From contig RQOL01000718.1 of assembly GCA_013076295.1 (NCBI GenBank), positions 5,492,081 through 5,556,080 of the forward strand: a stretch of 64,000 bases of DNA, read 5' to 3'. Of this stretch, positions 32,435 to 42,654 are shown one piece after another. Both the position numbers and the translations under genes were made by a program. Each line of letters starts with the position of its first letter. Position 1 is the first letter of the stretch. The DNA comes from Sanderia malayensis (lineage: Eukaryota; Cnidaria; Scyphozoa; Semaeostomeae; Pelagiidae). A model generated the notes under the pieces. It was given only the letters and a program-made list of their open reading frames with translations. It was not told the DNA's origin and did no database searches.

Positions 32435-32915
32435 CAGGATGATCATCAGTTTCGTTACCAAAATACAAACGTCGTTCTGGCTTATGCGGAGTAGCAGACT
32501 GTGTGTGGGACATTGCCATCTCAAATTCAACCAAAACTTCGTCATTAGCTTCTAGTTTTCTGAATTCCATCTTCATATCCAAATCCTCCAATTCTTGTTG
32601 CAACTTTATCTTTTGATTTGTCAGGGATTGCTTCAGCTTGATAAATGATGCCTCTGCCATCAACAAAGCTCTCCTGGTGGCATTTGTCGGTTTTTTTCCT
32701 TGCAAAAGTAAATCTTCTGATCTCACAGACGATCTAGAAGATTTACAGGATTGGTTAGTGGAATAAATTTGGCTCACCAAATCTTCAGCCGTAACATCAT
32801 CTTCGTGTGCTGCCTCACCGCGCTGCTGGTAATATTCATAACGTAAGGTTATGCGATCTTTCATGGCCAGAAATCTCATTTGGGCTTCGTGAAAAAAAGC
32901 AAGGCTTTCATCCAA
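32403..32915 (-). pseudogene. BEL/Pao gag N-terminal region (unit 2)
   Basis: This is the duplicate of 24084-24596, with identical translation as far as can be read. Confidence 0.6.
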
Positions 32916-33616
32916 ATCATCTTCATCGACAAGGGAGTTAGAATAATTCTTCCTGAATGACAGAATTGATCAAAGGTTTTCCTTTCAAATTTCTTTCACC
33001 TTTGTTCACTTCAGTTTGTTGACTTTGTTGTTTCATATATTTGCTTCAGTGGTCTTGTAAACCATGCTTTGCATTTCCCCTGGTTTTTTTCAGTTTTCTT
33101 CTTTCCTCTGCATCTATTTGCTTTCTGTTACAATTTTCTTCCTCTGGGAATACCAAATTTTCTTCTTCATCCATTAAGAAAGTTTCAAACTGATGTAGCT
33201 TCAAAAACTCATACAACTGCTACAAGGGGTAGTTTCAACGCGCACCACAAGAGAACCCAAGAAACACAGCAAAAAACAAACTGGATATGGCAAAATGAAG
33301 CGGCTTGCTACAAGAAAATTTTAACTCAAATTAACTAATGCAGTTAACGAAGCAAACAAATATAGTCAAGAAAAATTGTGATTTATTAGAAGCAAGTTAA
33401 TTACTCACAAACTTTATTTTCTTGGAACTTGAACTGCAATATATGTATGTTTCTAGTGCAACAAATGACTGACCAGTCGAAGCAAGGCCCTACCAACACC
33501 TTTAAGCTACCCCGAGCTATGTGTCACCACAGGATTGATTAAAGCTAATTAGCAACACAATAAGCACAAATATAAAACAAAGTCACACCTAGTGCACATG
33601 TTAGTTGTGACGAATT

Positions 33617-34162
33617 ATGTCCCCTGGATACCTTTTGCGCGTTACAGTGTCTGATGGCCTAACTAATGGTGCTGAATGCACTGTCATGGAAATTGATTGC
33701 CGGATTACAAATTCTACAAGGCCAAGCATTGTTTGGGTAAAATTCAATGAGGAAACAATTGGCCAAAATTCTATGTTAGAATATCGATCATTACGGTCCA
33801 CAGAAATTCTATGAACACCAATATTCGAAGTTAAAAAACATTTTGTTGTCAATAGGACAGGTCAATTCCAATTTATGCGTCATCAGTTTCCACTCAGGCA
33901 AGCAGCAGCTAAAACTGTTGACCGATGTCAAGGCAATACAGTACAAAGTTTGGTAATTATTTTCCCATCCAAAGGAAGAGAACATATACACTCTGTTGGT
34001 TTTAGAGTGGTGAAAATGAACAGCCTTTATATTGAAAGTCTTCTTGAAGAAAAAATTTCTGTCAATGAAAAAGTCAAAGAAGAAATGAATCGATTAAGAA
34101 AATATGCAAAACATTTACCAGATATACAATTTTACATCAAGTTTAAAAGTTATATTTCATAG
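33617..34162 (+). pseudogene. Helentron (Pif1-like) helicase C-terminal part (unit 2)
   Basis: This is the duplicate of 25298-25843 with minor changes (QSLVII for HSLVII, KGREH for KAREH). Here its natural downstream context survives. After the P element at 34299-37050 an endonuclease domain follows, as expected for Helentrons, which add an APE-type endonuclease after the helicase. Confidence 0.75.
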
Positions 34163-34298
34163 TGTTAGATCATTGGCACTGCATAAAGAAGACATTTTCC
34201 ATTAGTTTAATGTCTGTTCAGCAAACATCAACATATTTGTAGAAACAAACCTAACCAGCAAACACACAGATGAAACATTTAATTTTCCAGGTTTCCAC

Positions 34299-34329
34299 CA
34301 ATGAGGAATATAGAAAACCTAGAGAGCTG
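34299..34329 (+). repeat. P element left terminal inverted repeat (31 bp)
   Basis: It starts CAATGAGGAATATAG and ends AGAGAGCTG, and is the reverse complement of 37020-37050 except for A/T at position 9. Confidence 0.93.
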
Positions 34330-34394
34330 ACTTCCAAAACGAGGTTGAAGCCGCCTCAATTTAAAAGAAAAAATTTTACACAGCAAAATGAGGT

Positions 34395-36711
34395 CTCTCC
34401 CAATTGTGAACATGGAAACAAGAAAGTCAAGATCAGGCAAAGTGTCCCAATCACTTCAACTAAAAGATTTCTGAAAAAGAAAATTAGATTATTGCAACAA
34501 AAGCTATGACGGAGAAATAACAAAATTAGATGAATGAATGATTTGCTGGACACGTTGAAAAATAGCAATTTGTTATCTGCATCAAGATTGGTGTTCTAAG
34601 AGATTAGTTCTCAGGTGTATCTTTGGCATTGTTTAAAAATGAAATAAAAAATAAACATTCCATGCTCACTGGTAGAAGATACAGCAATGAAGTCAAGCAA
34701 TCTGCTTTCACTGTTAATTGTTACTCCCCACGAGCATACAACTTCATAAGAAAGGTATTGAAGCTACCACACCCATCTTCTATAAGGGAATGGACCACAT
34801 CAATTGATTGTGAACCTGGCTTTCTCACTGCATTTTTTAAAGATTTGGAAAAGCGTTGCAATGAAGCACCCGACATGGTTGATTGCTGTCTTTTCATTGA
34901 TGCAGTTGCCATCAGAAAACAAGTATTGTTCGATAAGAGAAAGTCAAAATATTGTTGTTTTGTGGATTATGGCAGGTTTGTGCTTGAAAATACAGAGACT
35001 GTTGCATCTGAAGCCCTTGTTCTCATATTGAATGGGTTAAAATCTCATTGGAAATGTCCCATGGGATACTTTCTTACAGATAAGTGCAATGCAGAAACCC
35101 AAACATCTCTTATCAAGGCATGTCTTTTGTTGGCTGCAGACATGGTCTTAAAATTTGGCCCATTACATGTGATGGAACATCAACAAACATCACCACATTG
35201 AAAAATCTTAGCCTGAAATTGACAGATAACTATGACACAATGGTGACAAAATTCAAGCATCCAACACGGGATTATTCTGTTTATTGCACATTAGATGCAT
35301 GCCATATGCTAAAGCTGGCAAGAAATGCATTGGGTGATTTAGGGGAGTTTAAGGCACCAGATGGTCAGGTGATTTCTTGGCATTATATAACAAAGTTGGC
35401 AGAGTTACAAGACAAAGAAGGATTTACATTGGCCAACAAATTGAATTCCAACCACGTACATTGGCAAAAACATAAGATGAAGGTGAAGCTTGCTGCTCAG
35501 ACCCTTAGTTCATCTGTGGCAGATGCCCTGGAGTTCCTTGGTGAAAAACGAAACATCTTGATTTCAAGAACTGTGCCCCAACAGTAGCCTTCATAAGACA
35601 TGTGGATCGATTGTTCGATATTCTCAATTCGCGATCTCCAAGAATGAAAGGCTGCAAATCACCAATTACAATTCATAATTTGGTAATAATTAAGCAACAG
35701 GTTACGAAGACTGCGGAGTATTTACTTGCAATAAGAGTTCAGGACCAATTGTTGATTCACTCACGTTGCAAGACATTTATCATTGGTTTCTTGATGACAT
35801 CAAAGTCTCTATTTTCCATCGCAGATGAGCTTCTAACCAGAATTGTAAACCGTTTCTCATTCATCCTCACATATAAATTTTCCCAGGATCACATTAAGCT
35901 TCTTTTTTCCTGCATTCGCAGTTGAGGGGGATTCAACAATAATCCGAACACTGTGCAATTCAAAACAGCCCTGCGTCAGATCCTCATGAGGAATTCAATT
36001 ATGGCTTCAAACAAAGCAAATATTGTGTTATTTGAATCAGATTGCCAAGGATCGTTGTTTTCACTGAAGTCCAGCAAAAGGCACACACCAATCAATGAAA
36101 TGGTACAATCTGAAGTAAACCATGAGAATCAGGAAAACCTTTCCTTGATGCTTAACTAAGTTCAAATTACATCCCTTCTTGAGCAGATCTTATACTACGT
36201 TGCAGGCTACATTGTTAGAAAGATTACTGATACTGTAGATTTTACCCAGTGCAATGAGGCCTTGTTACTGGCTCCAACAGCACCATCTGATCATGGTTAT
36301 TGCATGGAACTATCTTGTGGCAGATTTGTCTCCCACAAAAATCAAGGAGGTTTCGTGCGAGTATCCTTTGGGGTATTCAAAATAGTAGAACAGTGTGAGA
36401 AAGCATCAAACTCACTGTCATCAATTGTAACAAACAAATAACAACAACAAGTAAACTGGTGCGTACCATGGCGATCCAGCTCAGTTTGTAATTGGGACCG
36501 TTATTTCCCAAACATTTCTGATCATCGCTTTGATGTTGTTCTCGGGTTTGAAGACAATCATCGGACCCAAATTGTCAAGAAAGTTTGCACGACATATCTA
36601 ACCTTGCGCCTTCAAACATACGGTAATCGGTATACAAGGCAGTTTATCAACAACAATACTCCAAGTGTCAGTCATCAAATTAGCAAACTCATTCTTTTCA
36701 AGAATATTTAG
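34395..36711 (+). pseudogene. P-element (THAP9-type) transposase, decayed, lacking THAP finger
   Basis: Readable blocks in order: KRFLKKKIRLLQQKL (leucine-zipper-like, then TGA), YSNEVKQSAF...LPHPSSIREW, DAVAIRKQVLFD, VDYGRFVLEN, GYFLTDKCNAETQ, a frame change, WPITCDGTSTNI, TLDACHMLKLARNAL, NKLNSNHVHWQKHKMKVKLA and SSSVADALEFL. Then come DRLFDILNSRSPRMKGCKSP, FSQDHIKLLFSCIRS, ILYYVAGYIVRKI and a last block ending KLILFKNI at the TAG 36709-36711. The gene is almost full length, but the N-terminal THAP DNA-binding finger is not present between the left repeat and the zipper region. Several stops and shifts make it inactive. Confidence 0.85.
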
Positions 36712-37019
36712 GTTGCATCTGCCGCACCCGTTGCAATCGTAATTTAGGCCAAGATATGGAACATCGAAATTCTCTTTGAAAGCAGTATTTACTTCGTATA
36801 GAAACAGAACAGCGTATCCTAAATCTTTATTTTTATATATCTAGCACAATTGCGTCATTCTTTGTCACAAACATCAAATTTTTTGAGCGAAATATAGTAT
36901 TAAAACTCCAGGAATATCGTTGCACACAGTGAGCAAAATTGCTCTTTTTGCCGTGCAAACCTTGTTTTCGAGTTGATTTCTAGTGGCTTCACTTTTCAGT
37001 ACGGCAGAGTATAGCGAGC
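36712..37019 (+). other. P element 3' non-coding region
   Basis: It lies between the transposase stop and the right inverted repeat. No gene. It probably contains the right-end binding region used by the transposase, but no motif could be fixed. Confidence 0.5.
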
Positions 37020-37050
37020 CAGCTCTCTAGGTTTTCTATATACCTCATTG
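37020..37050 (-). repeat. P element right terminal inverted repeat (31 bp)
   Basis: It ends TATATACCTCATTG on +, immediately followed by the target duplication GTTTCCAC. Confidence 0.93.
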
Positions 37051-37059
37051 GTTTCCACC

Positions 37060-37547
37060 TATGGAGATATGATTGTTCTATATCTACAAAAGCTATGTAT
37101 GGCACTGCAATGTATACCAAAATCTATCTGCATAACAATGCAAGACAGTTCTGCCATACTATTGACAGCATTGAAGTAACTATCACAATTATCAATGAAC
37201 CAATAGAGAATATGAACATCATCAGTTTATATAGATCACACACTAAGGTGTCATTTACAAACTTGCTCCATGCAAATAAATTTATTTGTTGTGATATTGC
37301 AAAAGGAAACTCAAACCATATTTGCGGAGATTTTAATGTGAATCTCAGAGACGAATCATCACAAGAAAGAACTCTTATATCGCGAAGTAATAATACGGGA
37401 TATACACATCTAGTAACAGAGCTTACAACTAATTGTGGCACAATTATTGATCATGTTTATAGTAATACTCCAGATACTTTGAGCCCTGTGGGAGTTTTGG
37501 AATCTTACTATTCAGGCCATAAACCTGTATTCATTTGTATAAATTGA
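37060..37547 (+). pseudogene. Helentron APE-type endonuclease domain
   Basis: It begins just after an intron-like acceptor (TTTTCCAG) and the P element duplication. Blocks read STKAMYGTAMYTKIYLHNNA, SIEVTITIINEP...MNIISLYRSH, ICGDFNVNL, GYTHLVTELTTNCGTIIDHV and GVLESYYSGHKPVFICI. GDFN, IDHVY and SGH(K) are catalytic motifs of the exonuclease-endonuclease-phosphatase family. After a helicase this arrangement is the Helentron (Helitron2) hallmark. A polyadenylation-like AATAAA follows near 37605. The 150-codon frame is open, but the N-terminal part of the domain is not. Confidence 0.75.
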
Positions 37548-37655
37548 ATTCAAACATACATTATCCATTTTTTCTACTTTAGCTATTCGTTTGCAACATG
37601 GCAATAAATAAAGGCAAATGTTTCAATTTTATAATATATGTATATTATTTAATTA

Positions 37656-38900
37656 CTAGCCGGGGGCGCTCGCGTTCGCTCACTTCCCGGGGGGCAAATT
37701 AAGAAAACTTAATGTGGTAGGCGCACTTTGAGCGCTGCATTCGCTTATGCTCATGCCTCTTTCAATCCCACGTACAGTGCGTTAGCTCGCTACGCTCGCC
37801 TGTGGTTTGCGCATTTTGTACGCTGTATTCGCTTACGCTCATGCCCCTTTCAGCCCCACATACAGTGGGTTAGCTCGCTACACTCGCCTGTGGTTTGCGC
37901 AGTTGGTGCACTGCATTCACTTACGCTCATACCTCTTTCAACCCCACGTACAATGGGTTAGCTCGCTACGCTCGCCTGTGGTTGGCGCACTTCGAGCACT
38001 GCATTCGCCTACGCCCATGCTCCTTTCAACCCCACGTACAGTGGCTTAGCTCGCTACGGTCGCTTGTGGTTGGCGCACTTTGTGAGCTGCATTTGCTTAC
38101 GCTCATGCCTCTTTCAACGCCACGTACAGTGGGTTAGCTCGCTACGCTCGCCTGTGGTTTGCACATTTCGTGCGGTGCATTCGCTTACGCTCATGCCCCT
38201 TTCAACCCCACGTACAGTGGGTTAGCTCGCTATGCTCGCCTGTGGTTGGCGCATTTCGTGTGCTGCATTCGCATACGCTCATGCCTCTTTCAACCCCACG
38301 TACAGTGGGTTAGCTCGCTACGCTCGCCTGTGGTTGGTGCACTTCGTTCCCTGCATTCGCTAATGCTCATGCTCATTTTCCAGAGGTCTCTCAAACAATT
38401 AGCAAGTCTTTACAAAGATAATTCAGGTCGTAAAACACTTTGAAAGGCGCCCAGTTATTCTTTGTGCTGAAAACAGAAACACACGTCTTCTCCAAAAGTA
38501 CCTGCTATTCAACCCGAAAACTAATTTGCATGATAACGAAAAATGCGTGACTTTTCACGTGAAGTCGGAAGAAAGCCAATCAAATTGCAGCAAAAAGCAA
38601 AACCGGTCACGTGAAGAGTGAACGCTTTGTTCAAAATTGGAGTTCGTGACACAAATTTCAAAGTTTCGCCAGCGTAAACCGTCGTTTTTTCGTGAACAAA
38701 GAATTTCCAAACTTTTAGTCGAAACTGTGAGCTCTCATATAGATAACTTTCTGGTTCAGCTGGCAAGGAAGAGCTCATTTAAAAAAGGGCAGATTAAGGG
38801 CCTCACAAAAAAGCCTTTATGGATACCTCGTTCGCCGTTTCGGCCCATTGTTTTAAGGCGCTCGACCTATTGTTTCGGGTAGAACCTATATATATACAAT
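37656..38900 (-). mobile_element. non-autonomous Helitron C with 88-bp array
   Basis: The 3' end (minus strand) is CTAG at 37656-37659 preceded on + by A, with the GC-rich tail GCCGGGGGCGCTCGCG. Next comes the 88-bp tandem array, then TTTTACAACC, CACGTGA and TTTGCTGCAATTTGATTGGC blocks shared with Helitrons A, B and D, then GGTCGAGCGCC near the 5' end. The CGTGAC-containing 5' 50 bp seen in the others is deleted and the 5' terminus (about 38900) is degenerate. Confidence 0.75.
37700..38372. repeat. 88-bp tandem repeat, 7 exact-period copies
   Basis: The word GTTAGCTCGCTACGCTCGCC starts at 37781, 37869, 37957, 38045 (CTTA), 38133, 38221 and 38309, always 88 bases apart. Each monomer holds two short palindromes (GCGCACTTCGTGCGC-type and GCTCGCTACGCTCGC-type) around GCATTCGCTTACGCTCATGC and TTTCAACCCCACGTACAGTG. 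Because 88 is not a multiple of 3, similar peptides appear in all three frames; they are not genes. Confidence 0.95.
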
Positions 38901-38941
38901 GTTTTGAAATTCTAAGCATCTGTAATTGATGTTTTCCAGAG

Positions 38942-39895
38942 TTTACTGGCTACACGATCAAGTTCTCGGAACAACAAATACTTTTGACATCCAGATCCAA
39001 GTTGACAAGGATACATCAGAAAAGATCAGAGTAATGGTAATCGCCAAGTCCCAAAAGAGCTCTTTTCAAACAAAAGTGTGAGTCCAAGAGCCCAGCAAAG
39101 TTCACTGCCATCTCATCACAACAGGGCATGCATTTCTTCAATGCACAGACCGGAAGCAAACTTGAAGATTTACAATCTTTGTCTTTCCATTACATCGCAG
39201 AGCCTATGGCAATAACCAGATGAAATACATTGATTTGCAAGGAAATGTTATTGTTGAAGGCAAGCTAAAATGGCAGCAACCTGAAAGGGAAGTACTTGTT
39301 GGAAGAAGCAAAGGGTTTGTGATGCCATCATTGCAGATACATCTGGTTATATTCCTATATCAATTTGGCAAGACCTCATCGATCAGATAGAGGAAGACAC
39401 ACCAGCTCAGATTACCAATGTGATAACAAATCATTTCAATGGATTAAAATTGTCCACTACGATTTTCTCAACATTGCAAGCAATTGATACTGCATTTGAT
39501 ATTAATTGGGATGTCATAAACCCTGCTGTTGCAGATATCAACATTTGCTGCCCTGAAGTTACATCAGTTAAGATATCTAATTATCGTTTGTGTGCAAATG
39601 CTGACTGCCATTAAAAGCTCAATCCATACCCAGGAGAAAAAATTGTATCATGCAACACCTGTCACTTCAAAATGCTTGTATCTAAATGCAAACAGACCTA
39701 CTCCTGTGAGATCAGTGTCACCAACAGTGAGCAAGAGCAACGTTTGCTAACTATTTTCCCGAAGACACTTGAGCAGTTTTTTGGAGACAATAAAAAGCAG
39801 ACATTGAAGAATTGCTGCTTACCCTGGAAAGTTTTGACATTAAACACACGAAAAAAGTGATTGTCACAAAGTTCAAAGAGCATAAGAATGACTGA
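38942..39895 (+). pseudogene. RPA-like single-strand DNA-binding protein, decayed
   Basis: It begins after a splice-acceptor-like TTTTCCAG. Blocks change frame: VYWLHDQVLGTTNTFDIQIQ, SQQGMHFFNAQTGSKLEDLQ, AIIADTSGYIPISIWQDLID, HFNGLKLSTT, INICCPEVTSVKISNYRLC, then after a stop NPYPGEKIVSCNTCHFKML. This is an OB-fold domain (the IADTSGYIPISIW strand pattern) followed by a Cys4-type zinc ribbon (C-x4-C...C-x2-C), as in the large RPA subunit. RPA-like genes are known cargo of animal Helitrons and Helentrons. It lies downstream of the Helentron endonuclease on the same strand, with Helitron C inserted between. Confidence 0.65.
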
Positions 39896-40308
39896 GCCTA
39901 TTGAACTAAGTTAGCTGTTTTTGATTCTTCTTGAATTTAGCTGTTGATTTGGGAGAAGGGAGGGCGTGAATTTGCATAAAAACGTACATAGCATACATAC
40001 CAACATACTATATACATCAAATATTACATACATAAAACACACACAACATACAGACCGACATACTGTAAATGCATAAAATACCTACCAACAAAATAGGTTC
40101 TACGGTTTAGCAGGCAGCTTATGCAATCAATTGTTGTCATATGAAATTAGTTAAATTTTCAGACCACTATTGATTCCCTGAGGACGAGGTTCGTGCTCTT
40201 CGTGATCCCCGATTACCATTCCACAGTTGTCCGAGGTCCACGTTTTTCCCGAATTCAGTCGACCTACTTGCCCATCCCAAATCGGAAAATCGAAACTCTA
40301 CTGCACAC
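39896..40308. other. non-coding, with CATACATAC-type simple sequence
   Basis: No gene was seen. 39985-40085 is rich in ACATACATA and related words, the complement of the TATG-type tracts elsewhere in the window. Confidence 0.45.
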
Positions 40309-40365
40309 TAAAGGAAGGAAGCAACTTCCTCGTCAATCAAAGGCCACAGTAACCAAAGACCCGAT
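40309..40365. repeat. short interspersed repeat (matches 2493-2545)
   Basis: The shared core AACTTCCTCGTCAATCAAAG with flanking GGAAGGA and AGTAAC(A/C)AAAGAC is in the same orientation as at 2.5 kb. Similarity fades after about 55 bases, although TTTCTTTGTTTC/TTCATTGTTTC follows both. Confidence 0.6.
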
Positions 40366-42654
40366 CGGGTTAGTGTGAAGCGCAACAGGGTTTCTTTGTT
40401 TCAAAAAGACTCAGCAAAGCAAAACAATTGGTTTCCTTGTGACTATAGCTAGGAGATAAAGCTTGTTTCCTAAAGCAAATGAAGGCAACTTCGGTATTTT
40501 AAAGCAACCTCACTTTCAACCTAACAAAGAACTACAAGTTAATATCTAAATCATTTTGGTAGAGCAACGCTTGAAGCTTGTGAAAAGTGAGGAGGGAGTG
40601 GTCTGGGGATGCCCAACAGATATAAAGCCGCAGATCAGGCATCTCGGGTCCAGGGCTATTGCGCGCAGTGGCCACAGGGGTATAAGAAAGGTGAAATGAT
40701 CCTAGTTCTCCTTTGAACAAATGGACCCTCAGTGAGAATAGTAACCTATTGTCACTGAAGTCATTGTTCTACTCTCAAACTGGTTAGATATGGAGAGTGC
40801 TACGTCGGCTATAGTCTGGAAGCGAAAGTACATACTTATGTCAGTTGGACAGAGTTCAAGGAATAGATCCAATTTCTGATAGGCAAAATCTTACTATCCA
40901 ATACTCAGATAAAAACAAAAACCCTTCTAAAAGGAAAGGTAAATGGGAAAACATGAAGGGGTAATAATGGGGGTGAAGCCAGTTATTGAGTTCAAAGTTC
41001 TGAAGTCAGAGCCGATTGAAGAGGCGCCCAGCGAAGCTTCGGCAGCAAGCCGGGATCCTGGGTCATGAACCACGAGGATCCGGTCAGACTGTGTGTAGTG
41101 AGAGACCATACCATCGGACTTCCAGCAGATAAAAGTGGCAATTTGAGATGTGGAAGACCAAGCAAAGCGATGTTCATTTTTCAAATTATTTTTCAAACTG
41201 GTGCCCAAACTGCATTCTTGTCTTCAGTCTGTAATGCTCTTTTTCATGGTTAGGTTTTCCCACTGAAAAAAATAATTTTATGTCATACAGATTACTGTCA
41301 TATCCAGCTTTCTAATTTCAAAATATCACAGCGACCAACCTTTAGGCATTTTATGTTGATTGGAGGAGCATTAATCTGGCCACAGCTATATTTGCAGAAC
41401 TCTCATTTAAAACTGGTAATGGTGGATCAGATTGAGATGGTTTTTGAACAACAATGACATCAATTTCATCATAAAAGGCAGGCAGAATAGAAGTATAATC
41501 ACTATTACCTAGAATCCTAGCGGTGATGGAAGCCGCGCTCAAAGGCCCCCCAGCCCCCCAGCGACGGCCCGTCCTCGACAAGCTTTCACCGACCTGACTG
41601 TTCTGTTCTTTTCGAAAACCACTCAGATATCTTCCCCATACCGTGTATATTTGCAAATGCTTTTTCTTTTTTCGAAATTAGATTTCGTTTTTCAGATATT
41701 TCCAATTTTGTACTTCGAAAATCCTTCCGCCCTTTGTTTTTGTCTGAAGTGTGCTTTGTCTGCTGTGTCAGATACCGCCGTGCCTCTGCTTTTGTTTTGC
41801 GTCCCAGGGGGAGATGTCCCGACCTTTGATGCTTACTAAAGCTCTCAATCGAACAAAACGTTTTGTGCCATGCAACCCCCTAACAATTATTGTGTCTGGA
41901 TGACGTCGTGCTTCCGGAAAGATCAATCGTGCGTTGTTTACCGTTTTCGAAACAATGAATCCCTGCTGCGTTTGACACTAATCCGACAGCATTTTTTGTT
42001 ACTGTGGCATTTGATCGACGAGGAAGTTCCTTCCTTTTTTCGGAATTTGCTTTACAATTTTGCTATTGTGTTCAAACCATTAGCGTGATTTGTATTTCTG
42101 TTCTTCGACACAAAAGTTATTACTGCACCGAACGTTCACTTATTGCCGTCGTTGTTTCAAGAGTTTCCTCCCAACAATTGTTACTGTTTCGCCATAAAGT
42201 CTGGTAAGTGCGTGTTTGCCTTCTCCAGTCTGCTTTGCTTAGCTTGCTTAAGTGACCATGTTGTATAATTTCCATTTCGGAATCGAGTGTGCAATTTTTC
42301 GTCACTTTGCTATTCTAACAGATTTTTATTGCTGAGATTGCTTCTTCCCATTCCACGTTGACTCGCACTGTAACTGGGAAAATTTATTGCTACAGGTATG
42401 TGCGTTTTTGTTTTAAAACGAGTAGTCTAATTTTTTTTTCAAACAGTAAACAAATTGTTTTTCCCATTTCTTTTCCCACATTTCCACGTCTTATTCCTTA
42501 CGTAATTTTCTACTTTTCGCAGATACACTGTCCACGACTGGATTTTGTGTATAGACATTTATATCGTTCCTTTCTTCACTATATTTATGGTATTTAATGT
42601 ATTTAATCTTATCATTTTTTCATACATATTTCCTGTTTTTCATCACGCCATCAA
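40366..42654. other. long stretch without recognisable gene
   Basis: Small frames occur (for example minus 40927-41208 and minus 41351-41656) but none shows a domain or consistent codon structure. A GC-richer block is at 41520-41600. The T-rich 41640-42650 part is the immediate 5' flank of the Helitron Rep-helicase copy and probably its leader. Confidence 0.4.

Larger units (their letters stand above)
30214..32959 (-). mobile_element. BEL/Pao retrotransposon, gag-protease segment (unit 2)
   Basis: This is the duplicate of 21895-24640. The same blocks and breaks are present, with point changes such as DENVMFE for DENLMFE in the protease tail and LDAPPQ for LVAPPQ in the repeat region. Confidence 0.8.
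27089..35407 (+). repeat. tandem segmental duplication, unit 2 (about 8319 bp)
   Basis: This is the second copy. The junction reads GAGTTACCATTCTTGCTTCGG: P-element sequence on the left and Helitron B sequence on the right, with only a few bases of microhomology (CCATT). Unit 2 continues without a break into the rest of the P element after 35407, so its right edge is the original context. Confidence 0.92.
34299..37050 (+). mobile_element. complete P element (2752 bp)
   Basis: The 31-bp terminal inverted repeats (34299-34329 and 37020-37050) begin CAATGAGG and have one mismatch. They are flanked by an exact 8-bp direct repeat GTTTCCAC (34291-34298 and 37051-37058). Repeat length, CA terminus, 8-bp duplication and element size all match canonical P elements. 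The interior is one decayed transposase gene. It sits in a Helentron, between helicase and endonuclease. Confidence 0.93.

Noticed and set aside
37700..38372. CRISPR-like array
   Set aside because: The whole 88-bp unit is repeated, without variable spacers, in eukaryotic Helitron DNA; it is a minisatellite.
37728..38443. Overlapping frames giving nearly the same 80-residue peptide
   Set aside because: Produced by the 88-bp tandem repeat shifting frame each turn (88 mod 3 = 1); no conservation pressure is visible.
41510..41610. GC-rich block as possible tRNA or snRNA gene
   Set aside because: No cloverleaf or known snRNA motif could be drawn from it; no tRNA was found anywhere in the window.
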